A DNA stretch of 27,031 nt, taken from contig JBMNOD010000045.1 in NCBI GenBank assembly GCA_050942875.1, forward strand, positions 1-27,031, in the 5' to 3' direction. The notes under the pieces are model-generated. The model was not told where the DNA came from. It saw nothing but the letters and a program-made list of their open reading frames with translations, and did not search any database. Below, one piece after another: positions 16,601 to 24,440 of the stretch. Origin of the DNA: JAAZAI01 sp050942875. GTDB taxonomy: Bacteria > Verrucomicrobiota > Kiritimatiellia > RFP12 > UBA3636. Each line of letters begins with the position of its first letter. Position 1 is the first letter of the stretch. A program made the translations under genes and the position numbers.

Positions 16601-17381
16601 TGAATTCCGGCAACTGGTTCTTGAGAAGTCCGTGGGCCGACAAGCTTGGATGTTGCGTGGGATAGCCGGTCTCCGTCAACCAGACGGGCTTCTCGCCATC
16701 GCCGAACGTTTTCATCGTCCGGCGCAGTTTCGTGAACTCCTCTTCGAAGCGATCCTCGAAATCGTGGGGGAAGGCATAGAAATGGAAGTTGACCACATCG
16801 AATGTGTCCCTGCCGCCGGAACGGTAGATGGCTTCGAGATACGGAACCGCGGCGCCGGCGAACCCCGACGTGGTCACGCGGATGCGAGGATCGATTTCCT
16901 TGATCGTCGTGTAGGCGATGCGGAGAACCTCCGCATAGTCGCCGGGCGCGCCCGGGAAGCAATGCCCAAGGTTGGCCTCGTTCCAGATTTCGATGGCGTC
17001 GACGTGGCGACCGTACCGTTCCGTGAAGACGCGCACGTAGTTCGCCCAGTCGTCAAGATGTTCCATCAAGGGTTCGGTCCACTTGGCGCCGCGGTGCAGA
17101 ATCGGCAGGATTTTGAGGCCGGATCGCTCGGCGTCCGCGAACAACGCGTCCCATGGCGCGAAGTCGAACACGCCCTTCTCGGGCTCGAGCCACCGCCAGT
17201 CGATGTCGCAGCGAATGTATCGCACCCCGCTTTCCGAGAGAACCGGGAAAGCGGCCGCCCGGTCTCCGGGAAAGTGCATGCGGTGTATGCACATGCCGTA
17301 GGGCGGCACGGTCGTCATCGCCGAAACGGACAACGCCGGGCAAACGGTTGCCGCGATTCTCGCCATTCGATTCCACGCCAT
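13617..17381 (-). CDS. Giant fusion: clan GH-A glycosidase plus heparinase II/III-like lyase
   Basis: A 1254-residue protein from ATG 17381, with GAGGG 9 bases upstream and the previous stop 14 bases away; a longer upstream frame is antiparallel noise. Residues 5-22 may be a short weak signal peptide. Residues of about 28-250 are a GH39/GH5-like barrel: YIRCDIDWRWLEPEKGVFDF, acid/base in IWNEAN (Glu135), nucleophile in LTETGYP (Glu237). Residues of about 265-370 look like a Rossmann-type accessory domain (DPPDLLVYPFHEKF), then beta-rich sequence to about 620. From about 650 to 960 there is an alpha/alpha toroid (GYDWLFDEWTDEERR, GDSNWTTTCWAGVL). From about 1000 to the end there is a heparinase II/III-type beta-sandwich (AVSHGHDDSGSFVFDHKG with His1036, His1038; WALDLGANPYF). 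Such lyases cleave uronate glycosidic bonds by beta-elimination. Joining hydrolase and lyase in one chain suggests stepwise attack on one acidic polysaccharide. Confidence 0.8.
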   Translation of the reverse strand: MAWNRMARIAATVCPALSVSAMTTVPPYGMCIHRMHFPGDRAAAFPVLSESGVRYIRCDIDWRWLEPEKGVFDFAPWDALFADAERSGLKILPILHRGAKWTEPLMEHLDDWANYVRVFTERYGRHVDAIEIWNEANLGHCFPGAPGDYAEVLRIAYTTIKEIDPRIRVTTSGFAGAAVPYLEAIYRSGGRDTFDVVNFHFYAFPHDFEDRFEEEFTKLRRTMKTFGDGEKPVWLTETGYPTQHPSLSAHGLLKNQLPEFNASRKSWRADLVTLGDETDDQLAGCRRLFASELPEGSSLRFVGAGALAETLASDPPDLLVYPFHEKFPADSVEHVLAFIRQGGVLAQFGEAPMTYLAKADADGVYVASKRPDGASARRRFGFDVTVAYSDRRAPVNANVTAVPACSNTLIRARCSRWIHSVPSTDLPGLSLTPLLTTKAEDGTEWIAAARLKMPGEEAGGVLVSCLDEKDENLFPSDEARQAKMVPRTFLAAEHVGVEQVFWYVYKTWEGKTPERMFDREKFFGVVHPAQDAKKPAMVAMTAFAQARPPGSLRHEGLWKDDLDGLFHPQWTTPEGVASGALWLRSRRLADPPRTAMTLSFDSDKMTFRDCMGRPLANVVELGGGRYRLPIGDAPVFFHGGRLVTTIGAALATARADHPRLCVKGASDFARLRSRIDSQPEGLVARISRMALLEADALLDAPLVERKLEGRRLLAAAGKVRDRVETLAGAFQLTGDSRYSTRAKRELLAAAAWEDWNPSHWLDPAVLLSAVGIGYDWLFDEWTDEERRLLRESCATKAFDTIHGMGRANDFWRNGDSNWTTTCWAGVLKAVLAFHEDMPERAEPLMSEAVRRLPWPMQMLDPRGCYPEGPSYWGSIINHAVAVDCLESALGTSFGLADFPGLKATADYMEWMSGTSGFLYNYSDSGTTPYFERTFRPLQIWFARRFGQRDMAEWDLTALEQLLTDWNPGAPLPELGMNKILLALWCLDVPMEKSSAAPSRPLDWHSGGSVPVVVMRGGRGKDAAYLGCKGGKGAVSHGHDDSGSFVFDHKGVRWALDLGANPYFAIEKTGINLWDNWAREPERWKVFRLSNRGHNVVAIDDRPFDNFGFADFTKTDFSEAIASAALNLDETYSRQATSARRTFALERETGALTITDEFTGLPPKAQAVWRLFTGVADAHRCADGVELAEGGHRKRLSMKATADGDWAVRPANELLNAWDAPLDGITVIEFKVSVPDDGALKLVARLDDVLSHASR

Positions 17382-17395
17382 GTCCCAGGCCCTCG

Positions 17396-19252
17396 CTATC
17401 TGACAATGATCATGAACCGGGTGCTCAACAGCACATAGTCTCCGTTGCCCGCCGGATGCAGATGCATGCATTGCGTCCCCAACACCTCCGGCGCCCCCGT
17501 CACGCCAGCCGGGATTTGAAGGATCGGGCCGATTCGTTGCGCGTCCGGATCCGCGCCATGGACCACGATCGTCAGGTTTGAAAGATCGACCGGCGTCGTC
17601 CCTGTGACGACAAGGCGATCGCAAACGCCCTGTTGATCGACGTCCACGACGAGGCGCGCCCCCGGCCCCAAGGAAAGCGAGCTGTTCGCGAGCGTCAACA
17701 CGCCCACCTCGTTCGTCCCGCCCGGATGGATGTTCCCCGACGTGGCAAGAACGGCATTGGAAATCACGCCCTGCCCTGCGAGTCCGCCCACGGTCTGCGC
17801 CACCGCACCGTCCAAATCCACGGCGACGCCGGAATCCACCCACAATTCGGAATAAGGCGAGAGCGTGGCTTCTTCGGCGAGCGCGAGCGAGCCCGCCATG
17901 ATGTGCGTGGGCACACGATAGCTGTTGGCGCCGGAAAGCGTCAACGTGCCTTGCCCCGTCTTCTTCAGGACGCCGCCAAGTTCCATGTCGGCATCGGCGG
18001 CCGTGAGCGGTTGCGTCAGGGTCAGATCCGCGAGCGCTTGAATCACGCCGCCGGTGGGCCCCACCGCAAACGTTGTCAACGGATCGGTCGGCACGCTCAT
18101 TGCCGCATCCGTGCGCAACGTGCCGCCGTTGATGACGAGCGAGCTCGTGCCCGCGCCACCGCGAATCCGCGCAGATGTCCGCTCGAGGCGGATCGTGCCC
18201 GCCGTAAGCGAGACCGTCCCGCAGGATCCTGCTTCCCGCGCAATCATCAGGTCGGCATGATTCGCGTTGCGGCCTGCCAGCAGCACGGTTCCGCCGCGGA
18301 CGTTGAGTTCGCCGGTGCCCGCGTATCCGACGGTGATCTGGCGCGTTGAACCGAGCCAGTCCATCTTGTACGTCCCGCCGATCACGTTGAAAACGCCTGT
18401 TGCCCCCGCATGATTGCCGATGAAATGCGATCCGCTGTCATGGGTCACCGTGCCGTTCACGAGGTTGAACGTCCCCGTGCCGGCCCCCGTCGCCGTCTGG
18501 CCGCCCAAACTCAACAGGACTTGGACCTGGAAGGTCCCGCCTCCGGTCAGATTGTAGGTGGCATTTGCGCCATCCTCGCTCCACTGGTTGTAACCGCCGA
18601 TGGCGACGATTCCATAGGCGCCGCCGCCTGTGCCAAACGAGCCGCCGTTCTGATTCCAGACGCCTTTGTTGATGTCGACGAAATTCCCGTCATACTGGTT
18701 GTACTTCCTGAAGGCGCAATTGTTGAAATTGGCCGTTCCGCCGCCGGCAAGCATGGCGTACTGGCCGTATGACAAGATGGTCATGTTGTTGAAAACGCCC
18801 GTTGCTCCATAGCCATGCCGCACCGCATGGATGGTCGCCGAACCCCCGTTGAATTCGGTCGTGCCCTTGACGATGTTCAAGGCGCTGACTTCGCCGACCA
18901 GATTTGAAAGCACAAGTCTGCCGTCCCCCGCGCGCACAAGTCTGCCCGGATGGTTGTTCCCCGTGGGCGTGGCGACGGAATCCGTCAGGCCATTGGGCAT
19001 GCAGGCCGTCTTTCCCGAAGGAACGGCTACCGTAAAGGTCGTCCCGTTGACATCGACCGGGTTGAAGAACGAGAGCGTGTCCGCGCCCCCCGAAAAGTCG
19101 AAGGAAAGCCCTGTGTAGTCAAAATCCACCGACTGCGCCGTCACGGTTCCCCCGTCGCCAAGGGTCGTATCGACGCTCACAATATAATCTTCGGCAACTG
19201 CCGATGACACCAGAATGATTCCGGCGCAAAATCCAATCAAGCTCCTCATCAT
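17396..19252 (-). CDS. Autotransporter-type beta-strand-repeat surface protein
   Basis: A 618-residue protein from ATG 19252, with AGGAGGAG 5 bases upstream. It has a clear Sec signal peptide (MMRSLIGFCAGIILVSSAVA). Almost the whole length is glycine-, asparagine- and threonine-rich beta-helix-like sequence: repeated G-x-F-N and G-G-T blocks (TGVFNNMTILSYG, GTGTFNLVNGTVTHDSG, TGVFNVIGGTY, TGELNVRGGTVLLAG). The autotransporter-associated beta-strand motif LKKTGQGTLTLSGANSY then lies about three-quarters along. No C-terminal beta-barrel is visible, so it is not a classic autotransporter; it ends STRFMIIVR. In PVC bacteria such proteins are abundant, secreted and of unknown detailed role; adhesion to or display near substrate is the usual guess. 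It is first in an operon with the lyase fusion, 14 bases before the next start. Confidence 0.75.
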   Translation of the reverse strand: MMRSLIGFCAGIILVSSAVAEDYIVSVDTTLGDGGTVTAQSVDFDYTGLSFDFSGGADTLSFFNPVDVNGTTFTVAVPSGKTACMPNGLTDSVATPTGNNHPGRLVRAGDGRLVLSNLVGEVSALNIVKGTTEFNGGSATIHAVRHGYGATGVFNNMTILSYGQYAMLAGGGTANFNNCAFRKYNQYDGNFVDINKGVWNQNGGSFGTGGGAYGIVAIGGYNQWSEDGANATYNLTGGGTFQVQVLLSLGGQTATGAGTGTFNLVNGTVTHDSGSHFIGNHAGATGVFNVIGGTYKMDWLGSTRQITVGYAGTGELNVRGGTVLLAGRNANHADLMIAREAGSCGTVSLTAGTIRLERTSARIRGGAGTSSLVINGGTLRTDAAMSVPTDPLTTFAVGPTGGVIQALADLTLTQPLTAADADMELGGVLKKTGQGTLTLSGANSYRVPTHIMAGSLALAEEATLSPYSELWVDSGVAVDLDGAVAQTVGGLAGQGVISNAVLATSGNIHPGGTNEVGVLTLANSSLSLGPGARLVVDVDQQGVCDRLVVTGTTPVDLSNLTIVVHGADPDAQRIGPILQIPAGVTGAPEVLGTQCMHLHPAGNGDYVLLSTRFMIIVR

Positions 19253-19427
19253 GACATCTCCTCCTCTTTTCAAAGATTCACCAGACAAGCGACAACGCTC
19301 TCCGTGACCGATTTCTCATGGCACATCATGATTCTACCACAATCTTCTAGAAAAAAGATACTTTCCAACCAAAAATAACGACACTTTTGCGCAGCGCGCG
19401 CAAACCGGCGCATTCGCTCGATCCATC
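19253..19427 (-). promoter_or_regulatory. Leader of the surface-protein/lyase operon with terminator-like hairpin
   Basis: This gap separates two minus-strand operons. TTTGCGC and GCGCAAA (19386-19404, loop AGCGC) form a GC-rich hairpin just after the upstream regulator gene, followed on the minus strand by TTATTTTT after 7 bases; this could end the upstream operon. Nearer the downstream start are the 8-bp palindrome TTCTAGAA (19345-19352) and TAGAAT on the minus strand (19331-19336) as a possible -10 box, without a good -35. Confidence 0.4.
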
Positions 19428-20630
19428 TCAAATCAATCGGTTCCGTTTCCGCCAGTCGCGCATGGACATGCCGGTGCGGAGGCGGAAGGCCTTGCGGAGG
19501 GCAACGTCGGTGTTGAATCCGCAGAGATCGGGAACCGCGTCAAGCTGTTGCAGCGGATTGCGGAGGAGGTCGAAGACCTTGGCGAAGCGAACCTCGTTGA
19601 TCTCGTCGAAGATGCTGTGCCCGGTCGCTTCCCGGAAATGCATTTCGGCCGTCCGGCGCGACAACCCCATCTCGGCGACGACGTCCTTCACGCCGATCCC
19701 CTCGCGTGCATGAAGCCGGATGTATTCCAGCGCCTTCGCCACCCGCCGGTCTCCACCCTTGATGACGCGCGAAGACTCCCGGCGGACGAATTCCCCCGCC
19801 GGATACGTCCGCGACGGCACGCACAACGTTTCTTCCTCCATCATCTCCGCCAAGGTTTCCGCCGCGATGACGCCCGCTTTTTCGAAATCCTGCCTTACGC
19901 TGGAGATCGTCGGCCGGCTGTTCTCGCATACCTGCACAAAGTTGTCCACGCCCACGACCGCCACCTCTTTCGGCACGCGGAAGCCCATTCGCGTGCAGGC
20001 CAGCAAGACGCTTTCGGCAATCAGATCGCATGCCGCGAACACGCCGCAGGGCTTCGGCAGGGCAACGAGCCAAGGCATGAGGAAGTCGATGGTCCGGACG
20101 CCGCCACGCGACTCCTCGGGATAGTCGAAGGTGTGAAGCGCCTTGCCGTTCAGACGAATGATCTTCGCGAACGCGTCGCCACGTTCGGCGCTCCATGGCG
20201 TGTCTTCCGGCCACGGAACGTAGGCGAAGTCCTTGTATCCGGTCATCAGCAATTCCCGCGCCGCCACCTTGACGATCGACTCCGCATTGCTGTAGACGCA
20301 AACCATGTCCGGCTGGTCGGCGGGTGGATGCCGGTTGAGAAACACCGTCGGACAACCCTCGAAGTCCGCTGGACGGAGAAAATTCTCCGGCTGGCCGCTG
20401 TCGACGATGCATCCATCCGGCTTCCAGAAATCGAGCAAATCCTCGATGTTCGATCCCATCAGCGCACAAGTCAGACGATAGCCGCCGGACTCTTTCCTTG
20501 CATATTCCACCGTTTGAAGGTGCCAGTCGGTCGTGCGAGCGAACTTCTGGATCCCCTCGAACATCTGCATCGAATAATCTCCGATTGGAGACAGCAGAAC
20601 CAGAACCGTCTTTCTCCCGTTGTCCTTCAT
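19428..20630 (-). CDS. XylR-type transcriptional regulator (LacI-like sensor plus AraC HTH)
   Basis: A 400-residue regulator from ATG 20630, with GAAGGG upstream. Residues of about 6-285 form a LacI/periplasmic-binding-like sensor (KTVLVLLSPIGDYSMQMFEG, GCIVDSGQPENF, GVFAACDLIAESVLLAC, VAVVGVDNFVQVCEN). Residues of about 300-396 are the double AraC-type helix-turn-helix (GIGVKDVVAEMGLSRRTAE; LCGFNTDVALRKAFRLRTGMSMRDWRK). It has the same architecture as the gene at 8277 but is clearly diverged, so the two probably answer to different sugars. It is the last gene of the mannosidase-kinase operon and likely controls it and perhaps the next operon downstream. Unlike the other regulator it ends normally soon after the second HTH. 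Confidence 0.85.
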   Translation of the reverse strand: MKDNGRKTVLVLLSPIGDYSMQMFEGIQKFARTTDWHLQTVEYARKESGGYRLTCALMGSNIEDLLDFWKPDGCIVDSGQPENFLRPADFEGCPTVFLNRHPPADQPDMVCVYSNAESIVKVAARELLMTGYKDFAYVPWPEDTPWSAERGDAFAKIIRLNGKALHTFDYPEESRGGVRTIDFLMPWLVALPKPCGVFAACDLIAESVLLACTRMGFRVPKEVAVVGVDNFVQVCENSRPTISSVRQDFEKAGVIAAETLAEMMEEETLCVPSRTYPAGEFVRRESSRVIKGGDRRVAKALEYIRLHAREGIGVKDVVAEMGLSRRTAEMHFREATGHSIFDEINEVRFAKVFDLLRNPLQQLDAVPDLCGFNTDVALRKAFRLRTGMSMRDWRKRNRLI

Positions 20631-20655
20631 GTCTTTTCCCTTCGCCTCCAGCGGT

Positions 20656-20943
20656 TCAATGCTCCATCATCAAATGCTCGACGATGTTCTCGGGTGGCGG
20701 CCACGTGAGCGAGACATGTTGCCGACGGAGCGCGTCGCGCAGCAGGGCCGGCGGCAAGGCCCGCAGGGCGCATGAAGTTTCCAGCGCGAGCGCGGCCGCC
20801 GTGCCGGCCGCCTGGCCCAGTTGCATGATGGTTCGCGAGAGACGGCAGCTCGACGCGCCCTTCGACTTCAGGGTTTTTGCGATGCCATGGCCGTAGCCCG
20901 GGCTGCCGCCGGTCACGAGGATTGCCTTGCCTTCCAGTGTCAT
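20656..20943 (-). pseudogene. Chimeric ORF: start of short-chain dehydrogenase joined to end of FAD oxidoreductase
   Basis: A 95-codon frame with an excellent ribosome site (AAGGAAG, 5 bases before ATG 20943), 12 bases after the ROK gene. Residues 1-30 (LEGKAILVTGGSPGYGHGIA) are the NAD(P)-binding start of a short-chain dehydrogenase/reductase. From about residue 34 on, RLSRTIMQLGQAAGTAAALA and the later ALLRDALRRQHVSL are the extreme C-terminus of an FAD-dependent oxidoreductase, whose conserved end is a GQAAGTAAALA helix followed by an LR..L segment. Neither half could be active. The simplest explanation is an in-frame deletion between two adjacent genes, with the join near 20850. The chimeric reading frame is intact from start codon to stop. 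The operon has thus probably lost two redox enzymes of its pathway. Confidence 0.7.
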
Positions 20944-20955
20944 GTCAGCTTCCTT

Positions 20956-21864
20956 TCATGCTTGAAGATTCGCAACGGCGAGGGCTGCGTAGTCGCCGAT
21001 GTTTTCGCCAAGTCCTGCGGGGACGATGCGGCAGACCTGTCGGGCGAACGGCAGCGTTTCGGATTCCAGAATGGGCTCGAGAATGGGCTCGTAAAGGTCG
21101 GCGTTGCGCATGTAGAGGCCGCCGAGCGAAATCACTTCCGGGTTGAGGACGTCGATCAAGAAGGCGAGGGCCATGGCGAGCTTTTCCGCCGATTCGCGGA
21201 AGATTTCCGTGCAGTCGGGATCGCCGGCGCGGACGCGCGCGAAGAGCTCCTTCGCCGTGATGTCGAGGCCCTTGCGGATCTTTGCGAGGCGGGCGATGCC
21301 CCCGCCGGAGCAAAACCCCTCGGCGCTGCCCGCCTTGTTGTAGCCGACCGGCCCCGTGGGCGCGAGGCGGATGTGCCCGATTTCGCCGGCGTTGTCGTTC
21401 GTCCCCGAATAGAGCTTGCCGTCGATGACGATGCCCGCGCCGAACCCGGTGCCGATCGTGATGAAGACCATGTTCTTCGCGCCGCGCCCGGCGCCGAACG
21501 TCCATTCGGCGCAGGCGCAGGCGTTGGCGTCGTTCTGGAGCTTCGTCGGCACGTGATAGCGATCCGAGAAGAACTTGACGACGGGCACGCGATCCCAGCC
21601 CGGCAGGTTGGGCGGCGAGAGGATCAGGCCGCGCGTCGAGTCGAGGGGCCCGCCGCAGCTGATCCCGATGGCGGCGATGTCAAACGACCGCGGGCGACGC
21701 ACGGCGTCGATTCGCCTTCCAAATTCTTCCAGGGCCTCCTGCCAGGCCAGCCCTTGCGTCGGGAACTCCTCGCGATGCAGGATTCGAATCGAATCCTCCT
21801 CGGATGCTCCGATTGACAGCGCGCACTTCGTGCCGCCGATGTCGATCCCGACCAAGCGCTTCAT
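20956..21864 (-). CDS. ROK-family sugar kinase (glucokinase/mannokinase-like)
   Basis: A 302-residue protein. ATG 21864 overlaps the TGA of the mannosidase gene (ATGA), a clear sign of translational coupling; a frame extension far upstream is only the mannosidase gene read in another phase. KRLVGIDIGGTKCALSIG at the start is the phosphate-binding loop, QNDANACACAEWTFGAG carries the catalytic Asp segment, VFITIGTGFGAGIVIDGK the second phosphate loop and AGEIGHIRL the sugar-binding Glu/His. The zinc site normally found after GH (C-x-C-G-x-x-G-C-x-E) is replaced by GYNKAGSAE, so no zinc ligands are present. No HTH, so it is a kinase rather than a ROK repressor. Next to a beta-mannosidase, phosphorylation of a released hexose in the cytosol is the likely role. 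Confidence 0.85.
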   Translation of the reverse strand: MKRLVGIDIGGTKCALSIGASEEDSIRILHREEFPTQGLAWQEALEEFGRRIDAVRRPRSFDIAAIGISCGGPLDSTRGLILSPPNLPGWDRVPVVKFFSDRYHVPTKLQNDANACACAEWTFGAGRGAKNMVFITIGTGFGAGIVIDGKLYSGTNDNAGEIGHIRLAPTGPVGYNKAGSAEGFCSGGGIARLAKIRKGLDITAKELFARVRAGDPDCTEIFRESAEKLAMALAFLIDVLNPEVISLGGLYMRNADLYEPILEPILESETLPFARQVCRIVPAGLGENIGDYAALAVANLQA

Positions 21865-24206
21865 TCCATCCATCCTTTGATTTGCCGGTAGTCGAACGGC
21901 GGTTCGCCGTGGAGGAAGTGGTTGCGATAAGGCTTGCCGTCGAGCGTGGCGTCGATGAGGACGACGCCTTGTCCGGCGAACGGGATCGTGCCCAGGGCGC
22001 GCTTCCCGTTCGCCGGGATGTCGAACGTCCGCTCCAGGAGCACGTCGCCCGATTCGGCGTCGGTCATCTTCACCGTGCCCTGCACCGCGCGCGGGGCGTC
22101 GTTGATCGCCCAGGCGGTGTGGTCGTCGACGATGCAGACGATCTGGTCCTGCTGCGCGTTCTTCAGGGCGTGGTACGCCCGTTTCTTCCCGCCGTAGTAG
22201 TCCGCCACGGCGTCGGAAAGCTGCGGCCAGCCGTCGCGGACGTTCCACCAGATCAGGCCGTTCGCGCGCGTGAACTTGCGGCTGCGGAAGACCTCGCAGA
22301 AGGTCTTCATCGCTTCGGCCTGGACGAACTGCGACTGTTCGATGAACGTGTCGAAATCGGTGTCCACGCCGCCGAACATCAGGCGGATTTGATTCGTCAT
22401 GAGGTCGTTGCGCGTCCAGAGGCCGGAGCCCTTCATGTAGGGGTTCGAGGCCTTGAGCCGCCATTCGTCGTTCCAGTCCAGACGCCGATGGTCCTTCTCG
22501 AACGCCGCCGGCTTGCCCTTCCAGGGATAGACGCGGTCCTTCGTCATCATCGTTTCGAGCGAGGCGCGACTGGGGCATCCGTGGTAGCCCATTTCGCTCG
22601 CGAACCAGCAGAACGAATCGATGTAGAAAGGCGTCTTGTAGTATTCGCGGGGGCCCCAGAGGTGCAGCTCGCTCGGCCTGGCCTTGCCGGCGCGCACGTC
22701 GGGCGACTCGTAGGGCGAGCTGGGCAGATAGGGGCGCGTGATGTCGTACTCGAAGAGCACGCCGGGAATGGTCCGCCGCGAATTGCGGTCGCGGTTGCAG
22801 TCCTGCTTGAATTCGCGCAGGGAGTTCCAGCCGAAGCTCCCGGCGCCGTCGTTTTCGTTGTTGCCGCTCCAGAGGACGAGCGACGGGCGGTTGCGGAGCC
22901 GGAGGACGACCGCCTTCACCTCCTCCGCCGTGAGCGCGGCATAGCGGTCGTCCTGCGGGAAGACCGCGCACCCCGTCATGAAGTCCTGCCAGACCATGAG
23001 CCCGTGCGCGTCGCACCAGTCGAAGAACAGGTCCGGCTCGTAGACGCCGCCGCCCCAGATGCGCACCATGTTGCAATTGAGATCCTCGAACATCTCGAGC
23101 GTGGGGACGATGCGCGCGGCCTGCCGGGACGGGAACGCATCGACCGGCACCCAGTTCGATCCGCGAATGTAGCACGGCTCGCCGTTGACGCGGAAGAGGA
23201 ACTGCCCGGGGCGCTCCTTGGAATGGATGTCGTCGCGCTCCAGCGCGACGAGGCGGATGCCGACCTTGCGCGTGTCGTTCGCGAGCACGGCGCCGCCGTC
23301 GGCGACGACCTCGATCGTCGCGTCGTAGAGCGCGGCTTCGCCCATCCCCCTGGGCCACCAGAGATCGGGCTTGTCGAGGTTGAAACGCAGTTCGTTTTGG
23401 ACGGCGACGTATTCCTTTTCGGCCGCATGGCGCGTCTTCCCGTTGCGCGAGAGCGTGAGCCGCACCTTGTTGCCCCACGCGAAGGCCTCAATGGGGCCTT
23501 TGACGCGGAACTGCACCTTTGCGTTGCATTTCGTGAAGTCGGGATTGAAGTCGCCGAACATCCACGCCACGTTGCCGATCGACACGGGCGGCACGGAGAC
23601 CAGGCTCACATCGCGCCAGAGCCCGGCGCAGTAGATGCGCGGGAAGATGTCCCAGCCCCCCATGTGCGACGCCTTGCGAATCGGCTCGCCATCCGCAACG
23701 TTCATGTGGTAGCCGAGGACGCCGACATCGTAAAGCTGCGATTCGAGAAACGCGCTTCGGATCAGCACCTGGACGACGTTCTCGCCCGGCTGCAGGACGT
23801 TCGTGACATCGAACCGGTGCGGGATGAGCATGTTCTCGACCGACCCGAGCTTCGTGCCGTTGAGGAACACGTCGGCGAACGTGTCGATGCCGCCGAACAC
23901 GAGCTCCTGACGCGTTCCCGGCTGGCGTTCCGGGCAGGGGAAGGTCTTGGTGTAAAGCCATTGGTGGCCTTCATACGCGCGCAGCATCCGCACGTTCATG
24001 CCGGTTTCCATGGGCGGCAGGAGGCCGGCGTTGACCAGGTCGAGCTCGCAGTTCCCCGGGACGGTCGCCTTGACGGACCGGGCGTCCTTGGGCACGTCGG
24101 CAAGTTCCCGGACGGCTTCCTCCGCCGATGCTTGCTGCCAGTATTCCAGCTTCCAGTCGCCGTTGAGGGACAGGGTCGCGGATGGGTTGTTGTTTGCCTG
24201 CGTCAT
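21861..24206 (-). CDS. GH2 beta-mannosidase-like enzyme, cytosolic
   Basis: A 781-residue protein from ATG 24206, with AAGGAA 8 bases upstream. No signal peptide. Domain order is that of beta-mannosidases: a galactose-binding-like N-terminal domain (NGDWKLEY, LVFGGIDTFADVFLNG), an immunoglobulin-like domain, then a TIM barrel from about 330 (RGSNWVPVDAFPS, VRIWGGGVYEPDLFFDWCD). The acid/base is in WSGNNEND (Glu451) and the nucleophile in WFASEMG (Glu538); Trp-Gly-Gly-Gly-Val-Tyr and the NNEN context favour beta-mannosidase over beta-galactosidase. WWNVRDGWPQ follows near 660. The enzyme would remove beta-linked mannose (or a related sugar) from imported oligosaccharides, feeding the ROK kinase encoded next. 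First gene of a four-member operon with a good promoter at 24333-24361. Confidence 0.87.
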   Translation of the reverse strand: MTQANNNPSATLSLNGDWKLEYWQQASAEEAVRELADVPKDARSVKATVPGNCELDLVNAGLLPPMETGMNVRMLRAYEGHQWLYTKTFPCPERQPGTRQELVFGGIDTFADVFLNGTKLGSVENMLIPHRFDVTNVLQPGENVVQVLIRSAFLESQLYDVGVLGYHMNVADGEPIRKASHMGGWDIFPRIYCAGLWRDVSLVSVPPVSIGNVAWMFGDFNPDFTKCNAKVQFRVKGPIEAFAWGNKVRLTLSRNGKTRHAAEKEYVAVQNELRFNLDKPDLWWPRGMGEAALYDATIEVVADGGAVLANDTRKVGIRLVALERDDIHSKERPGQFLFRVNGEPCYIRGSNWVPVDAFPSRQAARIVPTLEMFEDLNCNMVRIWGGGVYEPDLFFDWCDAHGLMVWQDFMTGCAVFPQDDRYAALTAEEVKAVVLRLRNRPSLVLWSGNNENDGAGSFGWNSLREFKQDCNRDRNSRRTIPGVLFEYDITRPYLPSSPYESPDVRAGKARPSELHLWGPREYYKTPFYIDSFCWFASEMGYHGCPSRASLETMMTKDRVYPWKGKPAAFEKDHRRLDWNDEWRLKASNPYMKGSGLWTRNDLMTNQIRLMFGGVDTDFDTFIEQSQFVQAEAMKTFCEVFRSRKFTRANGLIWWNVRDGWPQLSDAVADYYGGKKRAYHALKNAQQDQIVCIVDDHTAWAINDAPRAVQGTVKMTDAESGDVLLERTFDIPANGKRALGTIPFAGQGVVLIDATLDGKPYRNHFLHGEPPFDYRQIKGWME

Positions 24207-24332
24207 GTGGGGTGTTCCTTGGAAGCGTTTCGTTGGGGCTTTCGTGTGGAAGCGCGTGAGCTGCGGCGGGCGACGCCTGTCAACTTGCGTTTCGCACGGG
24301 GCGTTCACGACAGGGGTTTGGGAATGTCTGGA

Positions 24333-24361
24333 ATCTTAGCCAATTCTGCGGGCGTTGTCCA
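24333..24361 (-). promoter_or_regulatory. Sigma70-like promoter of the mannosidase operon
   Basis: On the minus strand TGGACA (-35) is followed after exactly 17 bases by TAAGAT (-10), 127 bases before the ATG at 24206. Hexamers and spacing fit a housekeeping promoter, but this is a pattern match only. It lies between the gene and the REP cluster. Confidence 0.4.
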
Positions 24362-24391
24362 TGCAGGATCGTGATGAGCGGCCAGGGGATT

Positions 24392-24426
24392 TGATCAGTC
24401 CGAATCAGTCCGATCAGACGGATCAT
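24392..24426. repeat. Short GATCAG array, relative of the one at 2335-2405
   Basis: GATCAGTCCGAATCAGTCCG is followed by ATCAGACGGATC. The units resemble those downstream of the glycosidase operon at 2335-2405. In both places the array borders other palindromic repeats. Confidence 0.55.
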
Positions 24427-24440
24427 TGATTTCGCGCGGC

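Noticed and set aside
13629..17438. 1269-codon plus-strand frame antisense to the glycosidase-lyase fusion.
   Set aside because: The opposite frame has catalytic motifs of two enzyme families and a good start; this one has none.
17382..17843. Extra 154 N-terminal residues on the lyase fusion.
   Set aside because: They are Arg/Gly-rich, overlap the 3' end of the surface-protein gene, and the ATG at 17381 has a ribosome site and operon spacing.
21865..23478. Upstream extension of the ROK kinase frame into a protein of 840 residues.
   Set aside because: The extension is the mannosidase gene read in another phase; the ATGA overlap marks the true start at 21864.
21804..24374. 856-codon plus-strand frame antisense to the beta-mannosidase.
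   Set aside because: Same kind of antisense shadow; no motifs, and it crosses the promoter and start of the real gene.
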